The notes: generated from the letters alone by a model not told the origin. 64,000 nucleotides of DNA from Flavobacteriales bacterium (GCA_019912395.1 JAIOIH010000087.1:185833-249832); one strand, 5' to 3'; positions 49,920 to 61,561 are shown, numbered from the stretch's first letter. Numbers and translations: made by a program.

Positions 49920-50731
49920 TGTGCTTCGGCGATCGTAACAGTGCGCTCCTCTTCCTTGATGCGCGTCAGGTCGTTCTTCTGCAGGATCTCTCGGGCCAGG
50001 TTGAGGTAGTTGGTGGCACCCTTGCTGCTGGCATCGTGCATGATGATGGTTTGTCCATGGCTCGGCGCTTCGCCCAGGGCCACGTTGCGGTGGATCACCG
50101 TGTCGAAGACCAGCTGCTGGAAGTGCGTCTTCACTTCCTCCACCACTTGGTTGGCCAAGCGCAGGCGGCTGTCGTACATGGTGAGCAACATCCCTTCGAT
50201 GATCAGCTCGGGATTGAGGCGTTGCTGGATGATCTTGATCGTGTTCAACAACTTGCCCAGGCCTTCCAGGGCGAAATACTCGCATTGCACCGGTATGATC
50301 ACGCTGTCCGCGGCCACCAGTGAGTTCACCGTTACAAGCCCCAACGAGGGGGAGCAATCGATGATGATGAAGTCGTACAGTTCCCGAAGCGGCTCCAGTA
50401 CCTTTTTCATCTGGTGCTCGCGATCGGGCATGTCGATCATCTCGATCTCCGCACCCACCAGGTCGATGGAGCCGGGAAGGATGTCGAGGTTGGGGTTGTC
50501 CGTGGTCTTGATCACCTCCTGCGCCGGCGCTCCGTTCACGATGCTCTCGTAGATGCTGGTCTTGGTCTCGCGCGGATCAAGTCCGGTGCCGCTGGTGGCG
50601 TTGGCCTGCGGATCGGCGTCCACGATCAATGTGCGCCGCTCCAATATGCCCAGGCACGCAGCAAGGTTGATCGCGGTGGTGGTCTTTCCCACGCCGCCTT
50701 TTTGGTTGACGATGGCGATGATCTTGGCCAT
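49916..50731 (-). CDS. parA: Chromosome partitioning ATPase ParA (Soj)
   Basis: Deviant Walker ATPase that forms a nucleoid gradient for ParB-parS complexes. The 271 residues begin AKIIAIVNQKGGVGKTTTAINLAACLG with the deviant Walker A KGGVGKTT (11-18), then VDADPQANATSG, DFIIIDCSPSLGLVTVNSLVAAD (Walker B and signature), and SRLRLANQVVEEVKTHF near the C-terminus. ATG 50731 is used instead of 50755, since the earlier residues MNKKNTAH precede the fold. It is 20 bp downstream of a metallo-hydrolase gene and coupled to parB. Confidence 0.97.
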   Translation of the reverse strand: MAKIIAIVNQKGGVGKTTTAINLAACLGILERRTLIVDADPQANATSGTGLDPRETKTSIYESIVNGAPAQEVIKTTDNPNLDILPGSIDLVGAEIEMIDMPDREHQMKKVLEPLRELYDFIIIDCSPSLGLVTVNSLVAADSVIIPVQCEYFALEGLGKLLNTIKIIQQRLNPELIIEGMLLTMYDSRLRLANQVVEEVKTHFQQLVFDTVIHRNVALGEAPSHGQTIIMHDASSKGATNYLNLAREILQKNDLTRIKEEERTVTIAEAQ

Positions 50732-50751
50732 GTGTGCTGTGTTTTTCTTGT

Positions 50752-51429
50752 TCAAGGTTTTATGGTCTCCCCGATGGCAGGAAGCAAGAGTTGGATGTTC
50801 GCTGAGGCGAAGGCTGCCTTGGCGGCTTCCAGGTCGATGGTGATGGCAGGGAAGGTGTTGTAATGCATGCCCACCACGGTATCCACACCCATGAACTTTG
50901 CGGCTTCCACCGCATCGGCAAAGCCCATGGTGTAATTGTCGCCAATGGGAAGGCAGGCGAATCGGAGGGCATGCCGCTTGAGCAATTGCATGTCGAGCAT
51001 CAGGCCGGTGTCACCCGCATGATGGATGTTCCCTTCACCGGTGAGGATGACAAAGCCGCCGGGGTCGCCCCCGGAAGCACCATCAGGCATGGTGCTGCTG
51101 TGCTGGGCCATGGTGAAGCGGACGCGGAAGGATCCGAGATCAGTCTCCCCGCCAATGTTCATCGGGGTGGACCGCTTGATGCCCTTTGCTGCATACCAGT
51201 CACAGATCTCCGCGTTGCTGATCAGCATGGCACCCGTGCGTTTGAGGATGGCCTCGGCATCAGCGACATGGTCGCCATGGCCATGGGAGAGCAATACATG
51301 CGTGGCGGGTACCGAATCAATATCAATGTTCTCGGCCAAAGGGTTCCCGCTGATGAAGGGATCGAAGAGCAGATGGGCATCTCCTGTCTGGATGCCGATG
51401 CAGCTATGTCCGTAGAAAGTGAGCTTCAT
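50752..51429 (-). CDS. Metal-dependent hydrolase, UPF0173/metallo-beta-lactamase fold
   Basis: A 225-residue metallo-beta-lactamase-fold protein of the UPF0173 (YtkL) type. MKLTFYGHSCIGIQTGDAHLLFDPFI (1-26), the zinc site LLSHGHGDHVADAE (HxHxDH), HHAGDTGLMLDMQLL and DNYTMGFADAVEAAKFM, then VVGMHYNTFPAI, match the family. It probably hydrolyses a small substrate and is broadly conserved, with no known function. It lies 20 bp upstream of parA on the same strand, making a hydrolase-parA-parB transcript likely. A TACATTCG element (minus strand) lies about 60 bp before its start. Confidence 0.9.
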   Translation of the reverse strand: MKLTFYGHSCIGIQTGDAHLLFDPFISGNPLAENIDIDSVPATHVLLSHGHGDHVADAEAILKRTGAMLISNAEICDWYAAKGIKRSTPMNIGGETDLGSFRVRFTMAQHSSTMPDGASGGDPGGFVILTGEGNIHHAGDTGLMLDMQLLKRHALRFACLPIGDNYTMGFADAVEAAKFMGVDTVVGMHYNTFPAITIDLEAAKAAFASANIQLLLPAIGETIKP

Positions 51430-51724
51430 TCGTGGAGTGGGTTGATCCGGGGGGTGGAAGCCGTTGGGTCAACGTTTTGACGGCGCGAATGTAGCCCCCC
51501 GCACAGCCTCTTGAGGGTAACCGGGGCCTGATACTTTTGAACGATCCACTGTTCCGGGCAGTCGGTCCGAAAGCGGCGGGCATCCTAAAAAATCCAAGTG
51601 GGGCGAGGGGGCAGGGCATGGTCGGCTACCTTCACCGATCGTTGATGGAATTACGGGTTTACCCCGTGCATCGGCTCTCTCGATCCTTTCACCTGGTGGC
51701 CTTCCACCGCAATACCACAACACC
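51430..51724. other. 295-bp divergent region
   Basis: Separates the hydrolase-parAB operon from a DUF937-like gene. On the minus strand TACATTCG (plus 51485-51492) is one base from the -7 consensus. TACCTTCA (plus 51628-51635) is a weak candidate for the other side. No gene or repeat is visible. Confidence 0.4.
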
Positions 51725-52165
51725 ATGTTCGACCAGATCCTTCAAACCCTCGAAAAGGAAGCAACCCCCGCCTTGATGTCCAAGCTCGGCCTCGACCAGC
51801 AACAGGCTTCCGGCTCGGTGAACGCCGCAGCCTCCAGCGTCAAGGAGGTCATTTCCGGTGGTGATGGTCTTGACATGGGCGACCTCTCCAATCTCTTCAG
51901 TAGCGCGCAGAACTCAACTGGCGCGGACGGCATCTTGGGCAAGGTGGGCACCTTGCTCCAGGGTAAGCTCACGGGCCAAGTGGGACTGGACGACAATAAG
52001 GCTGGCGGAGTTTCGGCCATTCTCCTCCCCATGATCACGGACCTCATCACCAAGCACGTGGGCGGTGACCCCAACAAGCTCAGCGGACTGCTCGGCAGCC
52101 TTGCAGGCAACAGCGGCGGCATGGCAGATGCGGCAAAAGGCATGTTGGGCAAACTGTTCAAGTGA
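51725..52165 (+). CDS. DUF937-like small protein
   Basis: A 146-residue protein rich in Gly, Ser, Ala and Leu with short helices. FDQILQTLEKEATPALMSKLGLDQQQASGSVNAAASSVKEVI at the N-terminus and GILGKVGTLLQGKLTGQVGLDDNKAGGVSAILLPMITDLITKHVGGD later show the repeating pattern of DUF937/YidB-like proteins (Gly-Leu repeats and a DLITKH helix). There is no catalytic site. Role unknown. It begins 4 bp after CCACAACACC. Confidence 0.75.
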   Translation: MFDQILQTLEKEATPALMSKLGLDQQQASGSVNAAASSVKEVISGGDGLDMGDLSNLFSSAQNSTGADGILGKVGTLLQGKLTGQVGLDDNKAGGVSAILLPMITDLITKHVGGDPNKLSGLLGSLAGNSGGMADAAKGMLGKLFK

Positions 52166-52285
52166 TTCTTGAAATCCGCAACCCGCCAACCCGCAACCCC
52201 CGGTAGAGAAGCACCATTGTTAACAGAGGAAGGGGGGCTGCGGCCCCTTTTTCCATTTCTTTCGCAGCTCAAAAGCAGACCTCGA

Positions 52286-53815
52286 ATGCCTACGATCGCA
52301 GATTTCACTGCAGCCATGCAAGCGGGATACACCTTCAAGGCTGAGACCATCCAACTGGGCGGTCCGCTCTTCAATGGAGAATGCCCGCCCGGTACCACCG
52401 TCAAGCTGCCCTTGCGCATGATGAACCGCCATGGCCTCATCGCCGGTGCCACGGGAACGGGAAAGACCAAGACCTTGCAGGTGCTCGCCGAGCAGCTCTC
52501 GTTGAAAGGCGTGCCCACGTTGTTGATGGACATCAAGGGCGACCTCAGCGGCATCGCCGCCCCGGCGGTGAGCAACCCCAAGATCGATGCCCGCCAACAA
52601 AAAATGGGCATCCCCTGGGAGCCGCTCTCGTTACCAGTGGAACTGCTCAGCCTCAGCAAGGAGCCCGGAGCACAGCTCCGCGCTACCGCCAGCGAGTTCG
52701 GCCCTGTTCTCCTCAGCCGGATCCTGGAACTGAACGATACCCAGAGCAGCGTGCTCTCCCTGATCTTCAAGTACTGCGACGACAATGGCTGGCCGCTGCT
52801 GGACATCAAGGACCTGCGCAGCATGCTCGTGTACACCACCGGCGATGGCAAGGAGAAGATCGAGAAGAAGTACGGCCGGGTGAGCGGGGCTTCGGTGAGC
52901 ACCATCATGCGGAAGCTCATCGAACTGGAGCAACAAGGGGCCGACACTTTTTTCGGGGAACGAAGCTTCGATCCGAAGGACATGCTGCAGCTCCGCGACG
53001 ACAAGGGTGTGGTACACATCGTGCGTCTCACCGACATCCAGGACAGGCCGCGTCTCTTCAGTACATTCATGCTGTGCCTCCTAGCGGAGATCTATTCCAC
53101 CTTCCCCGAGGTCGGTGACGACGACAAGCCGAAGCTCATCATCTTCATCGACGAGGCCCACTTGATCTTCGACAACGCCACCAAGCCGCTGTTGGACCAG
53201 ATCGAAAGCATCATTAAGCTGATCCGCTCCAAGGGCGTGGGCATCTACTTCTGTACCCAGGACCCCAGCGACGTGCCGGACAGCGTGCTCGGCCAGCTCG
53301 GCATGAAGGTGCAACATGCCCTGCGCGCATTCACTGCCAAGGATCGGACCACCATCAAGAGGACCGCGCAGAACTACCCGCTCACCGAGTTCTACAACTC
53401 CGAGGAGCTGCTTACATCCATGGGCATTGGCGAAGCCATGGTAACCGTGCTCGGCGATAAAGGAAAGCCGACACCACTGGCCCATACCCTCATCCGAGCA
53501 CCAGGTACGCGTATGGACATCCTCACCCCGCAGGAGTTGAAGGATCTCGTGTCCAGGTCCCAACTGGCTCCGAAGTACAACGAGGTGATCGACAGGGAAA
53601 GCGCGGCGGAGATCCTCGAAAAGCGCTTGACGGAACATCAGGCGGCCGAGGCGGAACAACCGACCAAGGACAAGCCGACCAGACCGGCCAAAAAGGAGCC
53701 GGGCATGTTGGAGGAGATCAGCAAGAACACCATGGTGCGCCAACTGGGGCGGACGGCATTGCGGGAGCTGACCCGAGGGCTGTTGGGCGTGCTTGGCGTG
53801 AAGAGCAGAAGGTGA
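52286..53815 (+). CDS. HerA-like P-loop ATPase (DUF853 family)
   Basis: A 509-residue ATPase of the HerA/YjgR (DUF853) group. Walker A is AGATGTGKTKTLQVL (52-66), Walker B is KLIIFIDEAHLIF, and a sensor region is VGIYFCTQDPSDVPDSVLGQLGMKVQHALRAFTAKDRTTIKRTAQNYP. The first 40 residues hold the family opening. HerA proteins pump DNA in archaeal and some bacterial defence or repair systems, but the DUF853 type is widespread and has no known partner. No NurA nuclease or Sir2 gene lies next to it. The C-terminal 60 residues are charged and include a Lys/Pro-rich linker. Confidence 0.92.
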   Translation: MPTIADFTAAMQAGYTFKAETIQLGGPLFNGECPPGTTVKLPLRMMNRHGLIAGATGTGKTKTLQVLAEQLSLKGVPTLLMDIKGDLSGIAAPAVSNPKIDARQQKMGIPWEPLSLPVELLSLSKEPGAQLRATASEFGPVLLSRILELNDTQSSVLSLIFKYCDDNGWPLLDIKDLRSMLVYTTGDGKEKIEKKYGRVSGASVSTIMRKLIELEQQGADTFFGERSFDPKDMLQLRDDKGVVHIVRLTDIQDRPRLFSTFMLCLLAEIYSTFPEVGDDDKPKLIIFIDEAHLIFDNATKPLLDQIESIIKLIRSKGVGIYFCTQDPSDVPDSVLGQLGMKVQHALRAFTAKDRTTIKRTAQNYPLTEFYNSEELLTSMGIGEAMVTVLGDKGKPTPLAHTLIRAPGTRMDILTPQELKDLVSRSQLAPKYNEVIDRESAAEILEKRLTEHQAAEAEQPTKDKPTRPAKKEPGMLEEISKNTMVRQLGRTALRELTRGLLGVLGVKSRR

Positions 53816-53824
53816 GGGTAGCGG

Positions 53825-54409
53825 TCAATCCCGGTCCTCCAGATCGGCCTTCTTGATCTCCTCGTCCAGGATCTCATCGATCTTCTTCCGAGTCACATCA
53901 TTGATCTTGTCGTCCGTCTTGGCCTGCTTTTTCATGAAGCGGAACATCGCGTTCTTCTTGATCTCGTACGCCACATACTGGGTGTATTCCTTGGTGGTCT
54001 CGTTGTAGCGCGTCTCTTCGCCGATTTTCCGCAGGTCGGCCATTTCGGTGTTCATCACCTCACGGACCAAGGACTGGAACTTGTCCGCCACATCGGCGGC
54101 CTCGGCGTTCTCCGTTTGGCCGAGGTATTGGTCCGTAACGGCACGGATGTTCGTCTTTACTTGCGCGGCCAGCTGGTTCTTGGCATCGATGTCCGCCTTG
54201 CCCCGGGCGATGTTCTGCTTCACGCTTACCCCGCTGCCCGTACCACGGAAAAAGCGATTGTTGCTCTCGTACTTGCTCCCCGTGAAGGGCATCTTGACCT
54301 TTGCGCCGGCGGGGCTGTTGCTCTTGCAGGAGGGGAGAGCGAATGCCAGCAAGGCCAGCAACGGTATCAAAGTGAGAGGGCGCAGCAGGATGTGATGGAA
54401 GGATCGCAT
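53825..54409 (-). CDS. LPP20-like lipoprotein
   Basis: A 194-residue exported protein with the signal peptide LLRPLTLIPLLALLAFALPSC, a lipobox LPSC. The mature part shows FRGTGSGVSVKQNIARGKADIDAKNQLAAQVKTNIRAVTDQYL, the pattern of LPP20/FlgP-type proteins (G-x-G..A...A...A..R..L...I), followed by VADKFQSLVREVMNTEMADLRKIGEETRYN and a helical tail rich in Lys/Asp. Family function is unknown. It is convergent with the HerA gene and divergent from the next gene. Confidence 0.75.
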   Translation of the reverse strand: MRSFHHILLRPLTLIPLLALLAFALPSCKSNSPAGAKVKMPFTGSKYESNNRFFRGTGSGVSVKQNIARGKADIDAKNQLAAQVKTNIRAVTDQYLGQTENAEAADVADKFQSLVREVMNTEMADLRKIGEETRYNETTKEYTQYVAYEIKKNAMFRFMKKQAKTDDKINDVTRKKIDEILDEEIKKADLEDRD

Positions 54410-54522
54410 GGTGGTTCTTTTTTCCGGGTTGCCTTGAAAACCATGCCAAGAATAGGCAATGCTCGTGGCGAACGTGGCCACGAACTTGGAAAAATCGCAA
54501 CTTTGGACAAAATTGAAAGGAA

Positions 54523-55566
54523 ATGCGCGCATTGAAGACCTTGTTGATCATCCTGTTGGCGGTGATCGCCCTCGCCGTGATCCTCGGCCTGATGGGCCCC
54601 AAAAGTTCCACGGTGTCCCGTTCCGTGGTGATCCATGCGACAGCACCGGTGGTGTACGCGCATGCCAATTCCTTGCAGCACATGGCCGAATGGAGTCCCT
54701 GGAGTAAAAAGGATGCGAACATGGAGGTCACTTATTCCAGCGAGGAAGGGGGCGTAGGGCAGACCAGCACCTGGTCCGGGAATCCCGATGTGGGAAAGGG
54801 CAAGCAGGAGATCAGCGCGATGGTGCCGGACAAGGCCGTGGACCTGAAGATCACTTTTATCGAACCCTTCGAGGCAGTGGCAGAGGCCGATCTGGACCTG
54901 ATCGCCATGGGTGACAGCACGAAAGCCACTTGGACCTACTCCGGCGAGAACGGCTTCTTCAGCAGGATCTACCTCATGTTCAATGACATGGACAAGATGA
55001 TCGGACCTGACTTCCAGGACGGTCTTTCACAACTGAAGGCCCTTGCCGAAACCGACGCAGTGAACATGGCCGCTGCCGACAAGGCGAAAACCTATCGCGG
55101 CTTCCGGATAGAAACAGTGGATCGGCCGGAAATCACTTACGCAGGCAAGCGTGACATGGTGAAGTGGGAAAAGCTCGGTGAGTACTTTGAAAAAGTATTC
55201 CCGCAGTCCTTCCAAGCCGTGGGCAAGGCGAACAAGGAACCGTCCGGTTCCCCCACTGCACTCTACTACAAATGGGACACCGCGGGCCAGAAGACCGATG
55301 TGTTCGCCGGCGTGCCCATCGCTGCTGCCGCGGACGTGAAGGTGCCCGGATGCGAGATCGTCACCATTCCGGCGGGCAAGGCACTGATGATCGTCTATCA
55401 TGGTTCCCAGGAAAAGAGCGGGCAGGCCCACGAGGCCATGGATGACATGATGGCGGCCAAGGGTCTGCATTTGCGCGCTGCGGTGGTGGAAGAGTACATG
55501 ACCAACCCCACGCAGGAACCGGACACGGCCAAGTGGGTAACCAACATATACTATCCGGTGGAATAG
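54523..55566 (+). CDS. Membrane-anchored SRPBCC - GyrI-like fusion protein
   Basis: A 347-residue protein with one N-terminal membrane helix (LKTLLIILLAVIALAVILGLMG, 4-25), a SRPBCC domain (about 30-175) and a GyrI-like effector-binding domain (190-347). The SRPBCC end FNDMDKMIGPDFQDGLSQLKAL matches MDKMxGxxFxxGL of the anchored proteins at 19401 and 24413. The GyrI-like half has FPQSFQAVGKANKEPSGSPTALYYKWD, VPGCEIVTIPAGKALMIVYHGSQEKSGQAHEAMDDM and ends VTNIYYPVE. Compared with the soluble fusion at 17332, domain order is the same but an anchor is added. Ligand unknown. Confidence 0.9.
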   Translation: MRALKTLLIILLAVIALAVILGLMGPKSSTVSRSVVIHATAPVVYAHANSLQHMAEWSPWSKKDANMEVTYSSEEGGVGQTSTWSGNPDVGKGKQEISAMVPDKAVDLKITFIEPFEAVAEADLDLIAMGDSTKATWTYSGENGFFSRIYLMFNDMDKMIGPDFQDGLSQLKALAETDAVNMAAADKAKTYRGFRIETVDRPEITYAGKRDMVKWEKLGEYFEKVFPQSFQAVGKANKEPSGSPTALYYKWDTAGQKTDVFAGVPIAAAADVKVPGCEIVTIPAGKALMIVYHGSQEKSGQAHEAMDDMMAAKGLHLRAAVVEEYMTNPTQEPDTAKWVTNIYYPVE

Positions 55567-55698
55567 CTGGCTGGTACTCAGTTCGCATCACCTGCTGCTC
55601 CTCCCGAACTGCTCCCATCCGGGTGTGTTTTCGTCGGTCATTTGGGACGTTGTGCGGTTGCTTGTCGTCCGGGATCCGGTTGATGAAGTTGTTGAGGT

Positions 55699-55724
55699 GA
55701 CAGTTGCATGGCCATGCAACTGTC
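55699..55724. repeat. Perfect 26-nt palindrome
   Basis: GACAGTTGCATGG followed immediately by its exact complement CCATGCAACTGTC, with no loop. It lies 132 bp after the SRPBCC-GyrI fusion and beside the tRNA-associated repeat array. A zero-loop palindrome of this length is rarely accidental. It could be a REP-like element or an operator. Confidence 0.9.
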
Positions 55725-55783
55725 GAGGGACTACCGCTGGAGAGGTGCTTGGCGCAAGTTCCGCCTCCTTTCGAGGTTCGCGT

Positions 55784-56127
55784 CATCGCCCGCTGCGCGG
55801 GCAGCGTTGGCGGAGAGGGAGGGATTGCCCGAGGCGGGCTTTCACATTTTGGGGGAGGCTTCAACGTTGCGGCCGCTTCGCGGCCTTTGATGCCACAAAC
55901 CCGGCTGACGTTTGGAGCGAGCTCCGCGTCTGTGCGCTTTGCGGCATCGCCCGCTTCGCGGGCAGCGTTGGCGGAGAGGGAGGAATTGCGCGGGACGCGC
56001 TTTCCCAGAGGGGGAGGCTTCAACGCTGCGACCGCTTCGCGGCCTTTGATGCCACAAACCCGGCCGACGTTTGGAGCGAGCTCCACGTCATCCGGGTTCG
56101 CGGCATCGCCCGCTTCGCGGGCAGCGT
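55784..56127. repeat. Two ~160-bp tandem repeats beyond the 3' end of tRNA-Ser
   Basis: Repeat units start at 55784, 55945 and 56104, giving periods of 161 and 159 bp. The third start runs directly into the tRNA gene. Each unit begins CATCGCCCGC, contains TGGCGGAGAGGGAGGGATT (or one base off), which equals the last 19 bases of the tRNA-Ser gene, and carries GC hairpins CCCGC-TTC-GCGGG, GGCCGC-TTC-GCGGCC and GGAGC-GA-GCTCC. The array is on the 3' side of the minus-strand tRNA. Long ORFs here are artefacts. Confidence 0.92.
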
Positions 56128-56215
56128 TGGCGGAGAGGGAGGGATTCGAACCCCCGTTACCCGTGGGTAAAGCGGTTTTCAAGACCGCCGCATTCGACCG
56201 CTCTGCCACCTCTCC
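56128..56215 (-). tRNA. tRNA-Ser (anticodon UGA)
   Basis: 88 bases on the minus strand. The acceptor 5' strand GGAGAGG pairs with CCTCTCC, followed by discriminator G and an encoded CCA. The anticodon loop reads CTTGAAA in the frame GGCGGTCTTGAAAACCGC, giving anticodon TGA (serine). The long variable arm (TTACCCACGGGTAAC region) is class II, as serine tRNAs require. T-loop TTCGAAT is present. It borders the tandem repeats at its 3' end. Confidence 0.97.
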
Positions 56216-56296
56216 AAAAGTGAACCCGGCCAATGGGGCGCGAAGTTACCCGAAGCCTTCAATAGCGGAAGCCCTCCGTGATGAAGGGCTTCCAAG

Positions 56297-56370
56297 TGGA
56301 GCAAAAGAGATTCGAACTCTCGACCTCCGCATTGCGAACGCGGCGCTCTAGCCAGCTGAGCTACTGCCCC
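56297..56370 (-). tRNA. tRNA-Ala (anticodon CGC)
   Basis: 74 bases on the minus strand. Acceptor GGGGCAG pairs with TTGCTCC and contains the G3-U70 wobble pair that specifies alanine. D-arm GCTC...GAGC, anticodon arm CCGCG-TTCGCAA-TGCGG with anticodon CGC, and T-loop TTCGAAT are all intact. CCA is not encoded, unlike the neighbouring tRNA-Ser. It lies 81 bp from the tRNA-Ser on the same strand, upstream of it. Confidence 0.95.
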
Positions 56371-56416
56371 ATGCCGCAAATATCGGAACTTCATCGATCC
56401 CTTCCGCGATCATCGA

Positions 56417-57037
56417 TCAGCGGGCCAACTTCAATCGGATACCGGCATTCGCGTGCAGGAAGTTCACCTTCGGGTTCGTTTGGAAGTCATCGCCCTTGAA
56501 AACGTTGCTCATGGCCACATCATAGCCCAGCTCCACGAACAGGAAACTCAGCTCCAATCCTCCGCCGAAGCCGATGTACCACTGCGTGGAATTGGTCTCC
56601 ACGGTCAACGCATTGTTGTCCAGGTCGGCGTTCAGGTTCATCAAGGCCGATGGACCGCCCATCAGATAGAGGTTCACGGCCGGATCATTCGCCGGGTCCG
56701 CCAAGTGAAGTCCAAGCATCACAGGGACTCGCAACGAGCGGCTTGTATACTTGAATTCCTGCTCGGGAAGTGTCGTAGTTCCGTCCGGTGCGGTGCCGGT
56801 CATGGAATAGTTCAGGTTCCGTACCATGAACTCCAGGCCGGGCTTCAGGAACCAGCGGTTCCCGATGAGCACATCCGCGCCGAACTGGTAGCCGGCTTGT
56901 CCGACCCAGCCCTCTTCTCCGGCCTTCACCACGTTGGAACCATTGTAGCCGCCATACAGGCGGATCTCCTGTGCGGAGGAAATCGAGGGGAGCATGGCCA
57001 TGCCGCAAACCGCGATGATCGTGTCCAGGGTCTTCAT
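56417..57037 (-). CDS. Outer membrane beta-barrel protein (PorT/OMP-b-brl-like)
   Basis: A 206-residue exported protein with a signal peptide (MKTLDTIIAVCGMAMLPSISSAQ) and an eight-stranded outer-membrane beta-barrel profile. Strands end in aromatic or charged residues (EIRLYGGYNGSNV, FLKPGLEFMVRNLNYSM, WYIGFGGGLELSFLFVELGYDVAMSNVF) and the last strand is LHANAGIRLKLAR. It fits the porin-like family common in Flavobacteria. Function unknown. Its start ATG at 57037 is 13 bp from an inverted repeat shared with the prmC side. Confidence 0.85.
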   Translation of the reverse strand: MKTLDTIIAVCGMAMLPSISSAQEIRLYGGYNGSNVVKAGEEGWVGQAGYQFGADVLIGNRWFLKPGLEFMVRNLNYSMTGTAPDGTTTLPEQEFKYTSRSLRVPVMLGLHLADPANDPAVNLYLMGGPSALMNLNADLDNNALTVETNSTQWYIGFGGGLELSFLFVELGYDVAMSNVFKGDDFQTNPKVNFLHANAGIRLKLAR

Positions 57038-57050
57038 ATTGAACTGTTTT

Positions 57051-57076
57051 CGGCAGGAACGGCAACTATCCTGCCG
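57051..57076. promoter_or_regulatory. Inverted repeat between divergent genes, possible operator
   Basis: CGGCAGGA (57051-57058) is complementary to TCCTGCCG (57069-57076) with a 10-nt spacer, a perfect 8-bp dyad. It lies 2 bp before the prmC ATG at 57079 and 13 bp before the outer-membrane gene ATG on the other strand. It may be a regulator site or an RNA hairpin. The prmC strand has only a weak TATCCTGC element. Confidence 0.5.
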
Positions 57077-57078
57077 AG

Positions 57079-60655
<3,577 letters not shown>

Positions 60656-60656
60656 T

Positions 60657-61550
60657 ATGGCAATGGACAACCGATTTCGTGGCCTTGGCGTGGCCTTGGT
60701 AACGCCCTTTCGCACCGATGGCGCCATCGATCATGCCGCACTGGCCAAGGTGATCGATCATCAGGTCTCCGGTGGCATCGACTACCTCGTGGTGATGGGC
60801 ACCACAGGTGAAAGCGCCACCATTTCCATCGAGGAAAAGAAGCAACTGCTGGCGAAGGTGATCGAAGTGGTACACGACAGGGTGCCCATCGTTTTTGGGA
60901 TCGGCGGGAACAATACCGCCGAAGTACTGGAGCAGATGCGGGCTTTCGACATGGACGGTGTGGCTGCGGTCCTCAGTGTGAGCCCCTATTACAACAAACC
61001 CACGCAGGAAGGCATCTACCAGCACTATAAGGCGCTGGCGCAGGCGAGCCCGCGTCCGATCATCCTCTACAACGTGCCGGGTCGCACCATGAGCAATATC
61101 TCGGCAGAGACCACGCTGAGGCTCGCCCGGGATTTCAAGAACATCATCGGCATCAAGGAAGCAAGCGGCAACCTGGACCAAGTGGGCCTGATCCTGAAGC
61201 ATCGTCCCAAGGATTTCCTCGTCATCAGCGGTGATGATGCGCTCACCCTCCCGATCCTTGCCTTGGGTGGCGATGGGGTGATCAGCGTGGTGGGCAATGG
61301 CCTGCCGAAGGCGTTCGCAAGGCTCGTCCACACCGCATTGAAAGGCGACTTCGAAACGGCACGCCAGGAGCACCTCAAGCTTATCGAGCTGATCACGCTC
61401 CTCTTCGTGGAAGGCAACCCCGGCGGCATCAAGGAGGTGCTGAAGGCACTCGGCCTCTGCGATGTGTACATGCGGCTCCCGTTGGTTCCTGTGGGCGAAG
61501 GCACGGCCAAGAAGATCCATCAAGCCTTGGCGGATGCGGAGCTGGTGTAA
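60657..61550 (+). CDS. dapA: 4-hydroxy-tetrahydrodipicolinate synthase
   Basis: Condenses pyruvate with aspartate semialdehyde, the first step to lysine and meso-diaminopimelate. The 297-residue TIM barrel shows GTTGES (48-53), SPYYNKPTQEGIYQHYKA, Tyr138 in LYNVPGR and Schiff-base Lys167 in GIKEASG. The Thr-Thr-Tyr catalytic arrangement is present. The start ATGGCAATGG is one base after the DUF6913 gene. Met3 is an alternative start. Confidence 0.97.
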   Translation: MAMDNRFRGLGVALVTPFRTDGAIDHAALAKVIDHQVSGGIDYLVVMGTTGESATISIEEKKQLLAKVIEVVHDRVPIVFGIGGNNTAEVLEQMRAFDMDGVAAVLSVSPYYNKPTQEGIYQHYKALAQASPRPIILYNVPGRTMSNISAETTLRLARDFKNIIGIKEASGNLDQVGLILKHRPKDFLVISGDDALTLPILALGGDGVISVVGNGLPKAFARLVHTALKGDFETARQEHLKLIELITLLFVEGNPGGIKEVLKALGLCDVYMRLPLVPVGEGTAKKIHQALADAELV

Positions 61551-61561
61551 ATGTGATGCTT

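Noticed and set aside
52286..53815. HerA-NurA or Sir2-HerA defence system
   Set aside because: The DUF853 HerA-like gene has no nuclease or Sir2 partner. Neighbours are a DUF937-like and a lipoprotein gene.
55784..56127. Repeats as a CRISPR array
   Set aside because: Units are 160 bp and nearly identical over their full length, with no alternating unique spacers and no cas genes.
55361..56233. Long minus-strand ORF (and plus-strand ORFs) across the tRNA-Ser and tandem repeats
   Set aside because: The translation contains the typical read-through of a serine tRNA gene followed by three copies of the repeat unit. It is an artefact of GC-rich repeats, not a protein.
55567..56370. Integrated island or prophage at tRNA-Ser
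   Set aside because: Duplicated tRNA ends are present but no integrase, excisionase or phage gene lies between or beside them.
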